Part shown: positions 1 through 9,279 of the stretch, one piece after another
How positions within the stretch are numbered: the stretch's first letter is position 1
Layout of the letters: the number at the start of each line of letters is the position of its first letter
NCBI GenBank assembly: GCA_037140715.1
Contig: JBAXDX010000025.1
Location: forward strand, 1 to 33,869
DNA: 33,869 nucleotides
Direction: 5' to 3'
DNA from: JAUZPB01 sp037140715
GTDB taxonomy: Bacteria > Bacteroidota > Ignavibacteria > Ignavibacteriales > SURF-24
Position numbers and translations under genes: made by a program
The notes under the pieces: model-generated
Database searches by the model: none
Told to the model about the DNA's origin: nothing
What the model saw: the letters and a program-made list of their open reading frames with translations, nothing else

Positions 1-2560
1 CGGGTTTTACACTCCCTGACTCGGACTGCTCCGGTGTGCCGGCATGCACGGTTACTGAAGGAACAGCCTTTTCACTTGCTTCAGGCATGACTTCCACGAT
101 GCCTGCATCAATAATATCATTATCTTTAATACTATCAATTACTATCTTTATATTTTTCTCTGATACTGGACTTGCTTTACTTTGTACACTATTCCGTTTT
201 TCAAAAGATGTACTTACATTTTTCCCAATACTATGACTTTCATCGATTAAATTATTCAGACTTCGTGCTGGTTCCTCATCTATACTAGGTCTGACATCTA
301 CAGACTCTTTTGAAACATATTCTGCTATCTTTTCTTTACCAGGATAAGATTTAATTCCCTTTTCGCTATTTTCAACATTTAAGTTAATAGCTACTTGAGA
401 CTTTACTGTTCCCGATTTTATATTATCAGTATTGTTCCCTGATAATTCTTCTTTAAGGTTAGTAGTAGTACCATTATTTTTTACATATTTAACTTTCTGA
501 GTAACCTCATTTCCATGCCTAAATGATATATTTTTTGTGTTTAACTTTATACCAGCTTTATCATCAATGATTTCAGATTTTATTGTTTCATCATTTACTT
601 TAATTGATGCTATATTATTAGTTTTTATAAATTCACTTTTTATATCTGGTTGCTTATTACCAGCAACAATTGAAATTGAATTGGATATTTGTTTGTTCTC
701 AGGAGTACTCTTTATTTTTAGTTCAACATGTTTACCATTGTTTTCAATAATCGTCTGCCCTGAAGGCTGATTGTCAATAACAGCTTTTGGCAAAATAACT
801 TTTTTATTTATATTTTTTGTAGATTCTGTCATCACTACTGCAGGTGATTTAATTATAGTCTCTTTTGAATTTACTACTTTAGCATTAAATACTGTCTTGC
901 TGTTCTGACCATAATCATTATTACTTAACAATAATGATTCCTGATCACCGCTAAAATTTAAGGGATATTTCTCAACTTTACCTGATATAAAACCATTTTT
1001 ATTGTTTATTTTAGCTCTGTCAGATACCTTAACTGGTACTTGGTTATCACTTGTTAAAAACGTAGTAGATACCTGTTTCGTATTCTCGGTTATGACAAGT
1101 TTATCTTCTGCTCCAGCTATCTTTTCAAAGCCTTTTTGATTAACAAAGTTAGCAACACCACTCTGTTTGGTATCCGGAATTACTTCATTAAATGTTTGTC
1201 CTTGTACATTAGGTCCAATTAATTTATACTCTTCATACGGCATTAGCGGGATAGTATTCTTTAGCATATAACTGCTTTTGGGAATAACATTATTTGCCTT
1301 GCTGTTTTCAGCTTTACTATTTTTAGAAATATTTACCTGAGAATTTTCAATCTTATTATCAGTAAAAACATTATTGCTTAGTTCAGTACTGTTATTCAGA
1401 ACACTCTCTGCAACTTCTTTTGTTACCATAACATTACCAATTGAAGCATCCGGATTACTATTTATACTATCAACAAATTGTATTCCGCTTTCTGATCCCT
1501 GGCTAACTGTACCTGCATTATCGACATACCTTTTTGCACTCCCATATTTATTCAGAACAGCAAAGTCAGTAGTTTGAGTCTGTGCATAGTTATTAAAAAT
1601 GTGTTTGACTGCAGAATTATTCTGCATAACCTTTTTTACTTGTGTATCTGGCTGATAACTAAATCCCTGTTCATTTGAAATAGTGCTGTTTTGCCGGGGT
1701 ACTGAATTCATCTCAGCATTGTTCTGTTCCCAGTCGTTAACAGGTGTCACTTCCACACGATAAAGTGTCTTATTCTGCGAAGTATTTTCAGTCGACACAA
1801 AATTCTGAAATATTTGAAACGTATGTAAAGGAAATATCTGCCCCCCCGGCTTGACTGTAAGACTGTTAAAATCAGAATTAGAATTGTTAATATCTTCCTG
1901 ACTTCCAGTTTCATCTGCCAACTTAACAGGTACATTATTTTTATTGTCAATAGCTATAAGTGAAATAAGCAACCCCTGTTTTTTTTTGAATGAACTGCTT
2001 TCCAATGAAACCGCATTCCCATTTTTAAGTAAGTTAAGCAGAGTCTCAGGATTAACTTCACTATCTACGACCGTCTGATTCCCAGACACAACACTTATCT
2101 CCGGGTTAATAACCTTTGATATTACACCAACCCGTCCTTTAAAATTTTCATTAAATATTTTAGTAATTAAATTATTAACTTCGTTTTCATTTAACAACGA
2201 ACCTGTTACCGGAGTATTTTGAATCCCTGTAAAGTTTAATGCTGCCGGAGTTTGAGAATTCATCTGTTGTGGGATAATCTGCTGTAATAGCTGAGAATAT
2301 GTTGATTCTGCCGAAGTATTGCCCAATAACTTGATATCTGTGGGAAGGTTATCAATAGTTTCACCCTGCGACAAAAATGGTCTGTTTATGTTGTCTGCAT
2401 TAAGTACATTTACACCTGTGTTATCAGTATCATTTTTCTCAAAACATACTTTTATTATGTCAGAAAATAGATACGATGACCCATTTAGCTTTTGCTGCTT
2501 TACAGCAGTTGCTGATTCTGGATTGCTAATAACCTGTAAAAACAAAGGGTTGAAAAACAT
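1..2560 (-). CDS. fliK: Flagellar hook-length control protein FliK, N-terminal part (runs off left edge)
   Basis: A frame opens at an ATG at 2558-2560 and stays open to base 1, giving about 853 codons with no stop. Its start overlaps the TAA of the upstream MotE-like gene by one base (TAATG). The visible protein is very rich in Asn, Ser, Thr, Lys and Val, has no obvious transmembrane segment, and looks like the long, low-complexity N-terminal region of a hook-length ruler protein. FliK proteins are secreted through the flagellar export apparatus and switch export from hook to filament subunits; the conserved C-terminal domain that would prove the call lies beyond the left edge. The call therefore rests on operon position (after fliJ and the MotE-like gene), size and composition. 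Another large exported flagellar protein is the alternative. Confidence 0.72.
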   Translation of the reverse strand, partial: MFFNPLFLQVISNPESATAVKQQKLNGSSYLFSDIIKVCFEKNDTDNTGVNVLNADNINRPFLSQGETIDNLPTDIKLLGNTSAESTYSQLLQQIIPQQMNSQTPAALNFTGIQNTPVTGSLLNENEVNNLITKIFNENFKGRVGVISKVINPEISVVSGNQTVVDSEVNPETLLNLLKNGNAVSLESSSFKKKQGLLISLIAIDNKNNVPVKLADETGSQEDINNSNSDFNSLTVKPGGQIFPLHTFQIFQNFVSTENTSQNKTLYRVEVTPVNDWEQNNAEMNSVPRQNSTISNEQGFSYQPDTQVKKVMQNNSAVKHIFNNYAQTQTTDFAVLNKYGSAKRYVDNAGTVSQGSESGIQFVDSINSNPDASIGNVMVTKEVAESVLNNSTELSNNVFTDNKIENSQVNISKNSKAENSKANNVIPKSSYMLKNTIPLMPYEEYKLIGPNVQGQTFNEVIPDTKQSGVANFVNQKGFEKIAGAEDKLVITENTKQVSTTFLTSDNQVPVKVSDRAKINNKNGFISGKVEKYPLNFSGDQESLLLSNNDYGQNSKTVFNAKVVNSKETIIKSPAVVMTESTKNINKKVILPKAVIDNQPSGQTIIENNGKHVELKIKSTPENKQISNSISIVAGNKQPDIKSEFIKTNNIASIKVNDETIKSEIIDDKAGIKLNTKNISFRHGNEVTQKVKYVKNNGTTTNLKEELSGNNTDNIKSGTVKSQVAINLNVENSEKGIKSYPGKEKIAEYVSKESVDVRPSIDEEPARSLNNLIDESHSIGKNVSTSFEKRNSVQSKASPVSEKNIKIVIDSIKDNDIIDAGIVEVMPEASEKAVPSVTVHAGTPEQSESGSVKP

Positions 2561-3150
2561 TACTGAATCCCTGTTAATCTATTAGCCGTTTCCGGGTTCA
2601 ATTCCTTAATTATTTGAGCAGCTTTTTTGTTTTTTAAAGAAAACAGAATGTCTCTTGCCAAATTATCGGCTAATTTTTCAATTAATTTAGCCGCTGACTT
2701 AGCATCCATTGTTTCATATATCTTAACCATCTGCTCTTTCCACTTCATATAAGCTGAATCAGACCTTGCTTTTTCAACTGTTTTAATACTCTGAATTTCC
2801 TTTTCTTTCTCTGCTAACTTACGATTCGAAATATCCATCAACGCTTGATGAGCATTCTTAAGACTATCAATTTGTTTCTCTAATTCCAGTACTGTTACAG
2901 GCTTCTTTGTTAAAACTGAATCCTTTACCTCAGACTCATTCAAATTCATAGTACTATCTTTTTGCTTATTATTCTTTACACTATTCGTATCTATTTGGTT
3001 TTGATTTTTAACATGAGGTTGCATCTGATTTGTCGGAGCAAAATTAAATTTGAAAATATTTTCATATTTATTATTTAGATAAACAAGTCCGCCCGTTGTT
3101 AATACAAAAACCAATAAAAACACTAAAACATAAATAAGTTTGGCTAACAA
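2560..3150 (-). CDS. MotE-like / MgtE_N-domain flagellar protein
   Basis: A 196-residue protein with one N-terminal membrane segment (about residues 3-25), a Lys/Asn/Gln-rich linker, a Glu/Lys-rich coiled coil (about 85-125), and a C-terminal stretch of short helices (KIYETMDAKSAAKLIEKL...ILFSLKNKKAAQIIKELNPE) typical of the MgtE_N/FliG-like domain of MotE proteins. MotE homologues are chaperone-like periplasmic proteins that stabilise the stator protein MotB or link to it; that role here is inferred from family and operon. The start is TTG at 3148-3150, supported by a strong GGGGAG about five bases upstream and by direct abutment to the TAG stop of fliJ. No ATG exists nearby in this frame. 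It lies between fliJ and fliK, a usual place for this family. Confidence 0.75.
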   Translation of the reverse strand: MLAKLIYVLVFLLVFVLTTGGLVYLNNKYENIFKFNFAPTNQMQPHVKNQNQIDTNSVKNNKQKDSTMNLNESEVKDSVLTKKPVTVLELEKQIDSLKNAHQALMDISNRKLAEKEKEIQSIKTVEKARSDSAYMKWKEQMVKIYETMDAKSAAKLIEKLADNLARDILFSLKNKKAAQIIKELNPETANRLTGIQ

Positions 3151-3588
3151 CTATTCTCCCCTTGCAAATCTCTTAGTAGCAATTTCATCGATTTCTTTTT
3201 GTTCTACTTGATTCTCAAATAGAATATAATTTTCATAATGCTTTTCTTTAAGAACCTCAAACATTTTATGCTCTTTTATTTTCTGTACAAGTTCATTCAT
3301 CTTGTGCTCTTTGGCAACTTTTAACTTAGTCAAGCCTTCAAAAAGCTTTTTTACTTGTATTTCCAGAAGATTTTCAACATCATTATAAAACTGAAGTTCT
3401 GAGACTTTAATATTTTTCTTTGTAGTTAAACTATTCCGAAATTTTTCTTTTTCGTCCATCAATGCTTTAATCGACTTGTTCATATTATCAATTTCAATGT
3501 CAAGTAAAGATATTTCTTTTTGAACTTTCTTTTCAAAAGTCTCCTTTACCTTCATTATTGATTCGAATTTGTAAGTAAATTTTCCCAT
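3151..3588 (-). CDS. fliJ: Flagellar export protein FliJ
   Basis: A 145-residue, highly charged, almost wholly helical protein rich in Lys and Glu with heptad-like spacing throughout, as expected for FliJ (family size about 140-150 residues). It starts with a typical FliJ-like opening (KFTYKFESIMKVKETFEKK). FliJ is a soluble cytoplasmic coiled-coil protein that sits in the centre of the FliI hexamer, promotes ATPase assembly and couples it to the export gate FlhA. The gene starts four bases after the fliI stop and ends with TAG directly before the TTG of the MotE-like gene, so translation is probably coupled. Sequence conservation in this family is weak; position after fliI is the strongest support. 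Confidence 0.85.
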   Translation of the reverse strand: MGKFTYKFESIMKVKETFEKKVQKEISLLDIEIDNMNKSIKALMDEKEKFRNSLTTKKNIKVSELQFYNDVENLLEIQVKKLFEGLTKLKVAKEHKMNELVQKIKEHKMFEVLKEKHYENYILFENQVEQKEIDEIATKRFARGE

Positions 3589-3592
3589 AATT

Positions 3593-4924
3593 TTATGCTG
3601 TCGGGCTTTCTATAATATCTTTTAATCTTTGTATTGTATCCTGATATGGAGCTTTCTCCAACATATCCTGCTTTAGAAATTTTTTTAACATTTGTATTTT
3701 TGAAAGTGCGTGATCAATCTGAGGATTACTCCCCCTTACATATGCTCCAATATTTACAAGATCTTCTGCTTCTTTGTAAGTAGCCATTATATCATTGAAT
3801 GCTACTGCTCTTAACCTATGGTCAGATGAAACAATATCACTCATAACACGGCTTACACTCTGCAATGGATCTATGGCCGGAAACTGACCTTTATTAGCAA
3901 GCTTTCGTGATAATACAATATGACCATCCAATATTGATCTTACTGCATCTGCAATTGGTTCAGTCATATCATCACCATCGACAAGAACAGTATAAATACC
4001 CGTAATGGATCCTGTTTCGCCTGTACCTGTTCTTTCCAGCAATTTGGGAAGAGTTGCAAATACAGATGGAGTATAACCTTTTGTTGCTGGCGGCTCACCA
4101 ATTGTTAAGCCAATCTCACGTTGCGCTTGAGCAAATCTTGTTACAGAATCCATCATAAGAACAACATCCATTCCAAGATCTCTAAAATATTCAGCAATTG
4201 TCGTACCGATATAAGCCCCTTTCATTCTTATAAGCGCCGGCTTATCACTTGTTGCAACAACTACAACCGATCTCTTTAATCCTTCTTCGCCAAGTTCTTT
4301 TTCAAGAAACTCTCTTACTTCCCTTCCCCGCTCTCCAACAAGCGTAATAACATTAACATCAGCATTTGTATTACGAGCTATCATCCCAAGAGTAACGCTT
4401 TTACCAACACCGCTACCTGCAAATATTCCAACACGTTGCCCTTTTCCAATTGTTAACAATCCATCAATTGACCGGACGCCTGTCTGGAGCGGGCTTGATA
4501 TTCTTTTTCTCGTCAGCGGATTAGGCGGCTCCCGATAAATATTCCTATACGAAGAAGTTACTATCTCGCCTTTACCATCAAGCGGATTACCAAGTCCATC
4601 TATTACACGACCTAAAAGATTTTCACCAACTCCTATTGTAAAGCTTTTACCCGAAGCAATAATTTCACACGATGGAGAAATCTTTTCTACTTCGCCCAGA
4701 GCAATTGAAAGTACCTTGCCTTCTTTAAAGCCAACAACTTCCGCCTTACAAACTCCTCTGCCACTTCTGTCAACAATTGTACAAACTTCGCCTAGAGAAA
4801 CATTAGGCCCAATTGAAATTATTATCAACCCGATTACATCAGTAACTTTACCATTCAACTTAATTGTATCTGTCTTTTCAATAATTTTTTTATATTTCTC
4901 AACAAAGACTTCGTCTAATTGCAT
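3593..4924 (-). CDS. fliI: Flagellum-specific ATPase FliI
   Basis: A 443-residue protein that matches FliI in full length. An N-terminal beta-barrel region is followed by the Walker A loop GIFAGSGVGKS (residues 166-176), the GERGREVREFLE segment, a Walker B region ending VVLMMDSVTRFAQAQREIGL, and the GEPPATKGYTPSVFA segment shared by F1-type and type III export ATPases. FliI forms a hexamer at the base of the export apparatus in the cytoplasm and uses ATP hydrolysis to help release and unfold exported flagellar subunits from their chaperones. It lies one base after the fliH stop and four bases before fliJ, the canonical fliH-fliI-fliJ order. No key residue seems to be missing. Confidence 0.97.
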   Translation of the reverse strand: MQLDEVFVEKYKKIIEKTDTIKLNGKVTDVIGLIIISIGPNVSLGEVCTIVDRSGRGVCKAEVVGFKEGKVLSIALGEVEKISPSCEIIASGKSFTIGVGENLLGRVIDGLGNPLDGKGEIVTSSYRNIYREPPNPLTRKRISSPLQTGVRSIDGLLTIGKGQRVGIFAGSGVGKSVTLGMIARNTNADVNVITLVGERGREVREFLEKELGEEGLKRSVVVVATSDKPALIRMKGAYIGTTIAEYFRDLGMDVVLMMDSVTRFAQAQREIGLTIGEPPATKGYTPSVFATLPKLLERTGTGETGSITGIYTVLVDGDDMTEPIADAVRSILDGHIVLSRKLANKGQFPAIDPLQSVSRVMSDIVSSDHRLRAVAFNDIMATYKEAEDLVNIGAYVRGSNPQIDHALSKIQMLKKFLKQDMLEKAPYQDTIQRLKDIIESPTA

Positions 4925-4925
4925 T

Positions 4926-5588
4926 TTATATTATCTGATTTATAAAATTTGTTTCAAATTGTTTCTTTATTTCATTTAACTGCGTAACGATTCTTGCATC
5001 AACATTCCCAATCTCTGTTTCTATCATACATCCGCCAGGATCTAATTTTTCGTTTATTTCAAACTTGATTTTTGAAAATGTTTCATTCAAAAAATGATCT
5101 GCCCCGGAATTATTTAATCCATTATAATCAACCGGATTTACATGAATTAATATCTCGTTGGCTCCAAGAATCTTCCTAACCGATTCTTTGAGAGATTCAG
5201 TAATTATTGATTCCCTGTTGATCTCGCGCTTTAATATTTTTTCAGCAATAGCCACAGATACCTCAATAATTATTTTGTCAAAGGCCTGATCGTAACCTGA
5301 AAGATTTTCCTGTAACGATGAAAGAATCTTGTTAAACTCCTCTGTCTTTGTAACCATTCTGTCAGTCAGGTCTTTTTCACATTCAAGCCTTATTGCATTC
5401 TGTCCATCCTGAAAACCTCTCTCATATTGCTCCTGCATCTGCATTTCAAGTTGTTTACGGTAGTTATTCTCTTCTTCTTGCTTGCGGTGGTTATTCTCTT
5501 CTTCTTCCCTGACAATAGATGCTGCTTCATCATAAAGCTTTATCTTAAGACCTCCGTTTTTCCGATTTAATTTAATTACCTCAGACAT
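4926..5588 (-). CDS. fliH: Flagellar assembly protein FliH
   Basis: About 220 residues: a Glu/Gln/Asn-rich coiled coil with the near-repeat REEEENNHRKQ / EEENNYRKQ, then a FliH/HrpE-type C-terminal domain (ILSSLQENLSGYDQAFDKIIIEVSVAIAEKILKRE...). FliH is the cytoplasmic peripheral stalk and negative regulator of the ATPase FliI, and tethers it to the C ring. Two starts are possible. I favour ATG at 5586-5588 (MSEVIKLNRKN), which overlaps the end of fliG by eight bases and has an AGGAGG about 14 bases upstream. ATG at 5633 would add 15 residues and overlap fliG by 53 bases with a poorly spaced GAAGAA. The duplicated EENN(H/Y)RKQ block suggests a small internal repeat expansion. Confidence 0.88.
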   Translation of the reverse strand: MSEVIKLNRKNGGLKIKLYDEAASIVREEEENNHRKQEEENNYRKQLEMQMQEQYERGFQDGQNAIRLECEKDLTDRMVTKTEEFNKILSSLQENLSGYDQAFDKIIIEVSVAIAEKILKREINRESIITESLKESVRKILGANEILIHVNPVDYNGLNNSGADHFLNETFSKIKFEINEKLDPGGCMIETEIGNVDARIVTQLNEIKKQFETNFINQII

Positions 5589-6624
5589 AGACTTCTTCAG
5601 AACCTCCTCTGATATTGAGTGAAATTTCCTCATTTTCTTCGAGAGCTTTTACAACATCAACTATTTTTGCCTGTGCTGTTTCTACCTCTTTCAGTTTTAC
5701 AGGACCCATATACTGCAACTCTTCTTTCAAAAGATCGGCGGCACGCTCAGACATATTACCAAATATTTTCTGCTTAAGCTTATCATCAGTTACTTTAAGA
5801 CTTAATGCCAGATCTTTTCTGTCCACTTCACGAAGAATTCTTTGAATATCTTTATCCTGAATATTTATAATATCATCAAAAAGAAACATAAGTCGTTTAA
5901 TTTCGTGGGCTATTTCCTCATCCTTTTCCTGGATACTATTTATAATCTCTTTACTTACATTAACGCTGGTACGATTTAATATTTTAGCAAGACTCTTTGT
6001 ACCGCCTGTCTTACTTAACGACTGATTCATTGTAAATCCCGCCAGTTCATCAACTACCCTTTCAATCTGCTTAAGTGTCTGCGGTGATATTTTCCCAAGT
6101 GTTGCTATTCTGTAGGCAACATCAGATCTTAGATTATCCGGTAATTCCTTTAATGCATCTGCTGTCTGATCAGGATTAAGATGTGAAAGTATAAGAGCTA
6201 TCGTCTGCGGATGCTCTTTATTTAAGAAATTTACAAGCTGTGCCGAATCGGCTTTCTTTAACACGTCAAAACCCTTAAGAGTAGTAAGATTTCTTACCTT
6301 CTCAATAATTTCAATAGCCTTTGCAAGTCCAAATGATTTCTCAAGAATTGACTGAGCATATTCAAGACCACCTTCAAGTACGTACTCGCGAGCTGTAATC
6401 ATCGCATAATATTCTTCCATCACGTTATCAATAACGGTGGAAGGAATATTTCTTACCTTTGTGATCTCAGCAGAAATCTGTTCTACTTCTAATGCGTCAA
6501 GATGTTTAAACACACCAGCAGCGCACTCAACATCAAGCGCAATCATTAATAACGCAGCCTTTTGGACACCTGTTATATCCTGCCTTTTGGATTCTTTACT
6601 TAACGATTTATCTTTAGTACTCAT
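5581..6624 (-). CDS. fliG: Flagellar motor switch protein FliG
   Basis: A 347-residue protein of normal FliG length. The N-terminal part (GVQKAALLMIALDVECAAGVFKHL) matches the FliF-binding domain. The middle domain contains the EHPQTIALILSHL motif, and the C-terminal domain holds the charged helix that faces the stator (DIQRILREVDRKDLALSLKV, then MSERAADLLKEELQYMGPVK). FliG joins the MS ring to the C ring on the cytoplasmic face and takes part in torque generation and switching. Its start overlaps the end of fliF by 11 bases and its stop overlaps fliH. Domains and key charged residues look intact, so the motor should be functional. Confidence 0.96.
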   Translation of the reverse strand: MSTKDKSLSKESKRQDITGVQKAALLMIALDVECAAGVFKHLDALEVEQISAEITKVRNIPSTVIDNVMEEYYAMITAREYVLEGGLEYAQSILEKSFGLAKAIEIIEKVRNLTTLKGFDVLKKADSAQLVNFLNKEHPQTIALILSHLNPDQTADALKELPDNLRSDVAYRIATLGKISPQTLKQIERVVDELAGFTMNQSLSKTGGTKSLAKILNRTSVNVSKEIINSIQEKDEEIAHEIKRLMFLFDDIINIQDKDIQRILREVDRKDLALSLKVTDDKLKQKIFGNMSERAADLLKEELQYMGPVKLKEVETAQAKIVDVVKALEENEEISLNIRGGSEEVYV

Positions 6625-8230
6625 CTTCGTGTAACCATGAATTTATTAATTTTGCCGCCTCAGACGGATTTTTTACTACGTAATTTGTTATTTTTTCTTT
6701 CCTGACTAATTTTGATGCAACTTCATCTGTTATTTCATCCTCAATATCTCCAATGGTAAGAGGCTGCCTCTTCGGCTTCTTAGGTTCCATCGACTTTTGT
6801 TTGTTCAAAGCCGGATCTTCAAGTAGCGGAGGCATGTCCATCATTCCATCAAGTTCCCCGCCACCAGCCATGTTGACTGTACCAATTAATATTTTTTCAT
6901 TTTTAATCCGGTTTAATAAACCTTTAATTATAAACATCGAAGCTCCGACTGCAACAAAAATCAAAAGCAAATTTGACCATTTCTCAATATTATCAAATGC
7001 CGAAGACCCTTCTGTTTTTGTATCTTCATCAAGCTTTGTCTCAAACGGCATGCTTACAATCGAGAACTGATCTTTCCTATTTGGATCCATACCGATAGCA
7101 CTCTTAAGCAACTCCTCAAGCTTCTTCATCTGTTCATCTGTACGTGGGTCATAAACAGTCTCTGTTTTACCCCCCTTCTTTACTTCTCTTGGAATTCCAT
7201 TTATAACAGCAGCAAGACTAAGTCTTTTAATATTACCAGTACCTTCTACAACACGGGCAACTGTTTTGCTGATTTCGTAGTTTACCGTATTATTTTCATT
7301 TGATTGTACTGTTGAGTCACCGGCAGTTCTTCCATTATTATTTGTTTTAATGGATTGCTCGCTAACAGCCACCTGTGTATTCGGGTCATACTGCTCCATT
7401 GTTTTTTCAATTTGACTAAAATCAATATCTGCATTAACCTGAACCATTGCATTTCCAACACCTAAGATATTATCAAGTAAATTCTGCGCTTTTCGAGCAA
7501 GGTAATTTTCTACATTTTGTTTAATTTCATACTGCTTGTTGCTTGATCCTGTAAGCGGACTCTCATCAATTTCTTTTGAGAGCAACCTCCCCTTCGTATC
7601 AAGAATAGTTACCTTCTCAGGTCGAAGCCCTTCAACGCTACTTGAAATAAGATTTGAAATTGCTGTAACGTTATTGCGAGATAACTTATCTCCCTTTAGT
7701 TTCAGTACTACTGAAGCCGTTGGCTCTTTTTCCTCTTCCTTAAAAACCGACTTCTGAGGAAATACTATATGAACCCTGACAGCCGCAATACCATCTTCCT
7801 GCATTATAGTACGTGAAAGCTCACCTTCCAAAGCCCTTTTATAATTAAGCTTCTGCATGAATTCTGACATGCCCATTGTAGTTTTATCGAAAATTTCATA
7901 CCCAATAATTCCCGAACTTGGAATTCCTTTGCCAGCAAGAGCTAATCTTAATTCATAAACTTTTTCTTTTGGCACTCTGATAGTCTGTCCGTTATCTTCC
8001 AGTTTGTACAATATCTTTTGGCTTGTCAGATTCTCTACAACTTTGGATGCATCCTCAGGAGCAAGATTTGTATATAGTGCAGAATAACTTGGCTCATTAA
8101 ACATAAATACGATAAACCCCAGGAATATCAGGGTCAACACCATTACAACGCCAATCGTTAAACGTTGCTGAATAGAAAGTTTATTGAAAATTCCAAGTAT
8201 AGCTTCAAATGAATTTTTCTTGGTGTCCAT
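6614..8230 (-). CDS. fliF: Flagellar MS-ring protein FliF
   Basis: A 538-residue protein with the FliF plan: a first membrane segment at about residues 24-44, the YscJ/FliF ring-building motifs in the large periplasmic part (YSALYTNLAPEDASKVVENL; MGMSEFMQKLNYKRALEGEL; RVHIVFPQKS), a second membrane segment at about 418-440, and a cytoplasmic C-terminal tail that binds FliG (ending EAAKLINSWLHEDEY). FliF forms the MS ring in the inner membrane, the base on which rotor and export gate assemble. Its ATG overlaps the fliE stop by one base (TAATG). Length and motifs are complete. Confidence 0.97.
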   Translation of the reverse strand: MDTKKNSFEAILGIFNKLSIQQRLTIGVVMVLTLIFLGFIVFMFNEPSYSALYTNLAPEDASKVVENLTSQKILYKLEDNGQTIRVPKEKVYELRLALAGKGIPSSGIIGYEIFDKTTMGMSEFMQKLNYKRALEGELSRTIMQEDGIAAVRVHIVFPQKSVFKEEEKEPTASVVLKLKGDKLSRNNVTAISNLISSSVEGLRPEKVTILDTKGRLLSKEIDESPLTGSSNKQYEIKQNVENYLARKAQNLLDNILGVGNAMVQVNADIDFSQIEKTMEQYDPNTQVAVSEQSIKTNNNGRTAGDSTVQSNENNTVNYEISKTVARVVEGTGNIKRLSLAAVINGIPREVKKGGKTETVYDPRTDEQMKKLEELLKSAIGMDPNRKDQFSIVSMPFETKLDEDTKTEGSSAFDNIEKWSNLLLIFVAVGASMFIIKGLLNRIKNEKILIGTVNMAGGGELDGMMDMPPLLEDPALNKQKSMEPKKPKRQPLTIGDIEDEITDEVASKLVRKEKITNYVVKNPSEAAKLINSWLHEDEY

Positions 8231-8526
8231 TATATCGGCATCCTGGTTAATTCTTTGTACATATCAATAGACTTATTTCTTATTTCCATCAGGAGTTCAA
8301 AATTTGTTTTTGCTTTTTCTCCTGCAATCATAACTTCATGAAGTTCTACCTGCTTACCTTCTGCAAAATCCCGCGTCAGTTTGCCGGACTCTAACTGCTG
8401 ATTGTTAACATCACCAACAAATGAAGTAAGCATTTCGCCAAATGAGCCGGAGGTATCAGGCTTTTTGGTGGTTTGCTGAAGCTGTGGAATCTCTGAAAAT
8501 ATATTTTGGATTGGATTTATTGGCAT
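8230..8526 (-). CDS. fliE: Flagellar hook-basal body complex protein FliE
   Basis: A 98-residue protein with the FliE signature in its second half (LHEVMIAGEKAKTNFELLMEIRNKSIDMYKELTRMPI), the helical region conserved in this small family of about 100 residues. FliE is exported to the periplasm and joins the MS ring/export gate to the first rod subunits. The ATG at 8524-8526 has AGAGGT upstream. Translation is coupled to fliF through a one-base stop/start overlap, and the gene follows the small unknown gene by three bases. Confidence 0.94.
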   Translation of the reverse strand: MPINPIQNIFSEIPQLQQTTKKPDTSGSFGEMLTSFVGDVNNQQLESGKLTRDFAEGKQVELHEVMIAGEKAKTNFELLMEIRNKSIDMYKELTRMPI

Positions 8527-8529
8527 ATC

Positions 8530-8775
8530 TTAACCTCTTTTATCAAATAATGAACCTATGGACACACCGGACATTTTACCGGACTTCTGATAGTAGTGAT
8601 AATCAACTATTTCATTTTTCTTCCCAGTATTCATGGAATATTTTTTTTCATCAGTATTTATCTCTTGAGCATTAACATTCTGAATGCTGAATTTTTCTTC
8701 CGGCTTTGCTTTTGGCTTAACCTGATTTGCATATCCGGGTCCATAATTGCCAACCTTATTAGCTATAATCTCCAT
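8530..8775 (-). CDS. Small unknown protein inside the flagellar operon
   Basis: An 81-residue, hydrophilic protein that I do not recognise. It lacks a signal peptide, membrane segment or cysteine. It is rich in Lys, Asn and Tyr, with a Pro/Lys stretch (KPKAKPEEKF) and a Gly/Ser-rich end (KMSGVSIGSLFDKRG). The ATG directly follows the flgC TAA with no gap, and the stop lies three bases before fliE, so it is almost certainly translated as part of the operon. Its place between flgC and fliE suggests a rod- or export-related accessory protein, but nothing in the sequence proves this. It could also be a fast-evolving linker or chaperone-like peptide. Confidence 0.7.
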   Translation of the reverse strand: MEIIANKVGNYGPGYANQVKPKAKPEEKFSIQNVNAQEINTDEKKYSMNTGKKNEIVDYHYYQKSGKMSGVSIGSLFDKRG

Positions 8776-9279
8776 TTATATCTCCATGGCATCTTTTGCC
8801 ATTTGTTTTGAAGAGTTAAATGCTGTCAGATTAGATTCATAACTTCTTGTTGCCGCAATCATATCTACCATTTCAATTACTACGTTAACATTCGGCATAT
8901 GTAAGTATCCATTAGAATCAGCATCGGGATGCTCCGGCTGATAAACCACATCACCTTCTCTATTGTCTTTATATTCTGTTGAGTCTAACCCGACAGGAGA
9001 AATATCTTTATTATTGTCAATGCCCGGAGTGAAACTGAAATGATTTTTCCCATCTGATTTTAGGGGAAGCGTACTATTTTGGAATTCCCCGGGTATATTT
9101 GCCATCCCGCTTTTTTGCTGTGATACAACAATAAATTTCCTCTGATATGGAGCACCATTTTGCATTTTGGTGGTACCCGTATTGGCAAGATTCTCGGCAA
9201 TCAGATTCATCTTTTTACGTTGAACATTTAAACCAGCCGAACTTATTTTTATACCGAAGAAGTTATTACTTATTTTCAA
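8776..9279 (-). CDS. flgC: Flagellar proximal rod protein FlgC
   Basis: A 167-residue protein with the rod-protein N-terminus (SSAGLNVQRKKMNLIAENLANTGT) and the classic FlgC C-terminal motif (YLHMPNVNVVIEMVDMIAATRSYESNLTAFN...AKDAMEI). FlgC is exported without a cleaved signal peptide and forms part of the proximal rod in the periplasm together with FlgB and FlgF. The start codon appears to be TTG at 9277-9279, overlapping the flgB TGA by three bases (TTGA), with AGGT a few bases upstream. No in-frame ATG gives the expected N-terminus. The alternative start does not affect the call. Confidence 0.95.
   Translation of the reverse strand: MKISNNFFGIKISSAGLNVQRKKMNLIAENLANTGTTKMQNGAPYQRKFIVVSQQKSGMANIPGEFQNSTLPLKSDGKNHFSFTPGIDNNKDISPVGLDSTEYKDNREGDVVYQPEHPDADSNGYLHMPNVNVVIEMVDMIAATRSYESNLTAFNSSKQMAKDAMEI

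Noticed and set aside
36..2585. Short plus-strand open frames in the first 2.6 kb
   Set aside because: They are the complement of one long minus-strand frame (fliK) that stays open through the whole stretch.
5615..9000. Plus-strand open frames opposite fliG, fliF and flgC
   Set aside because: Shadows of clear minus-strand flagellar genes, with no family resemblance.
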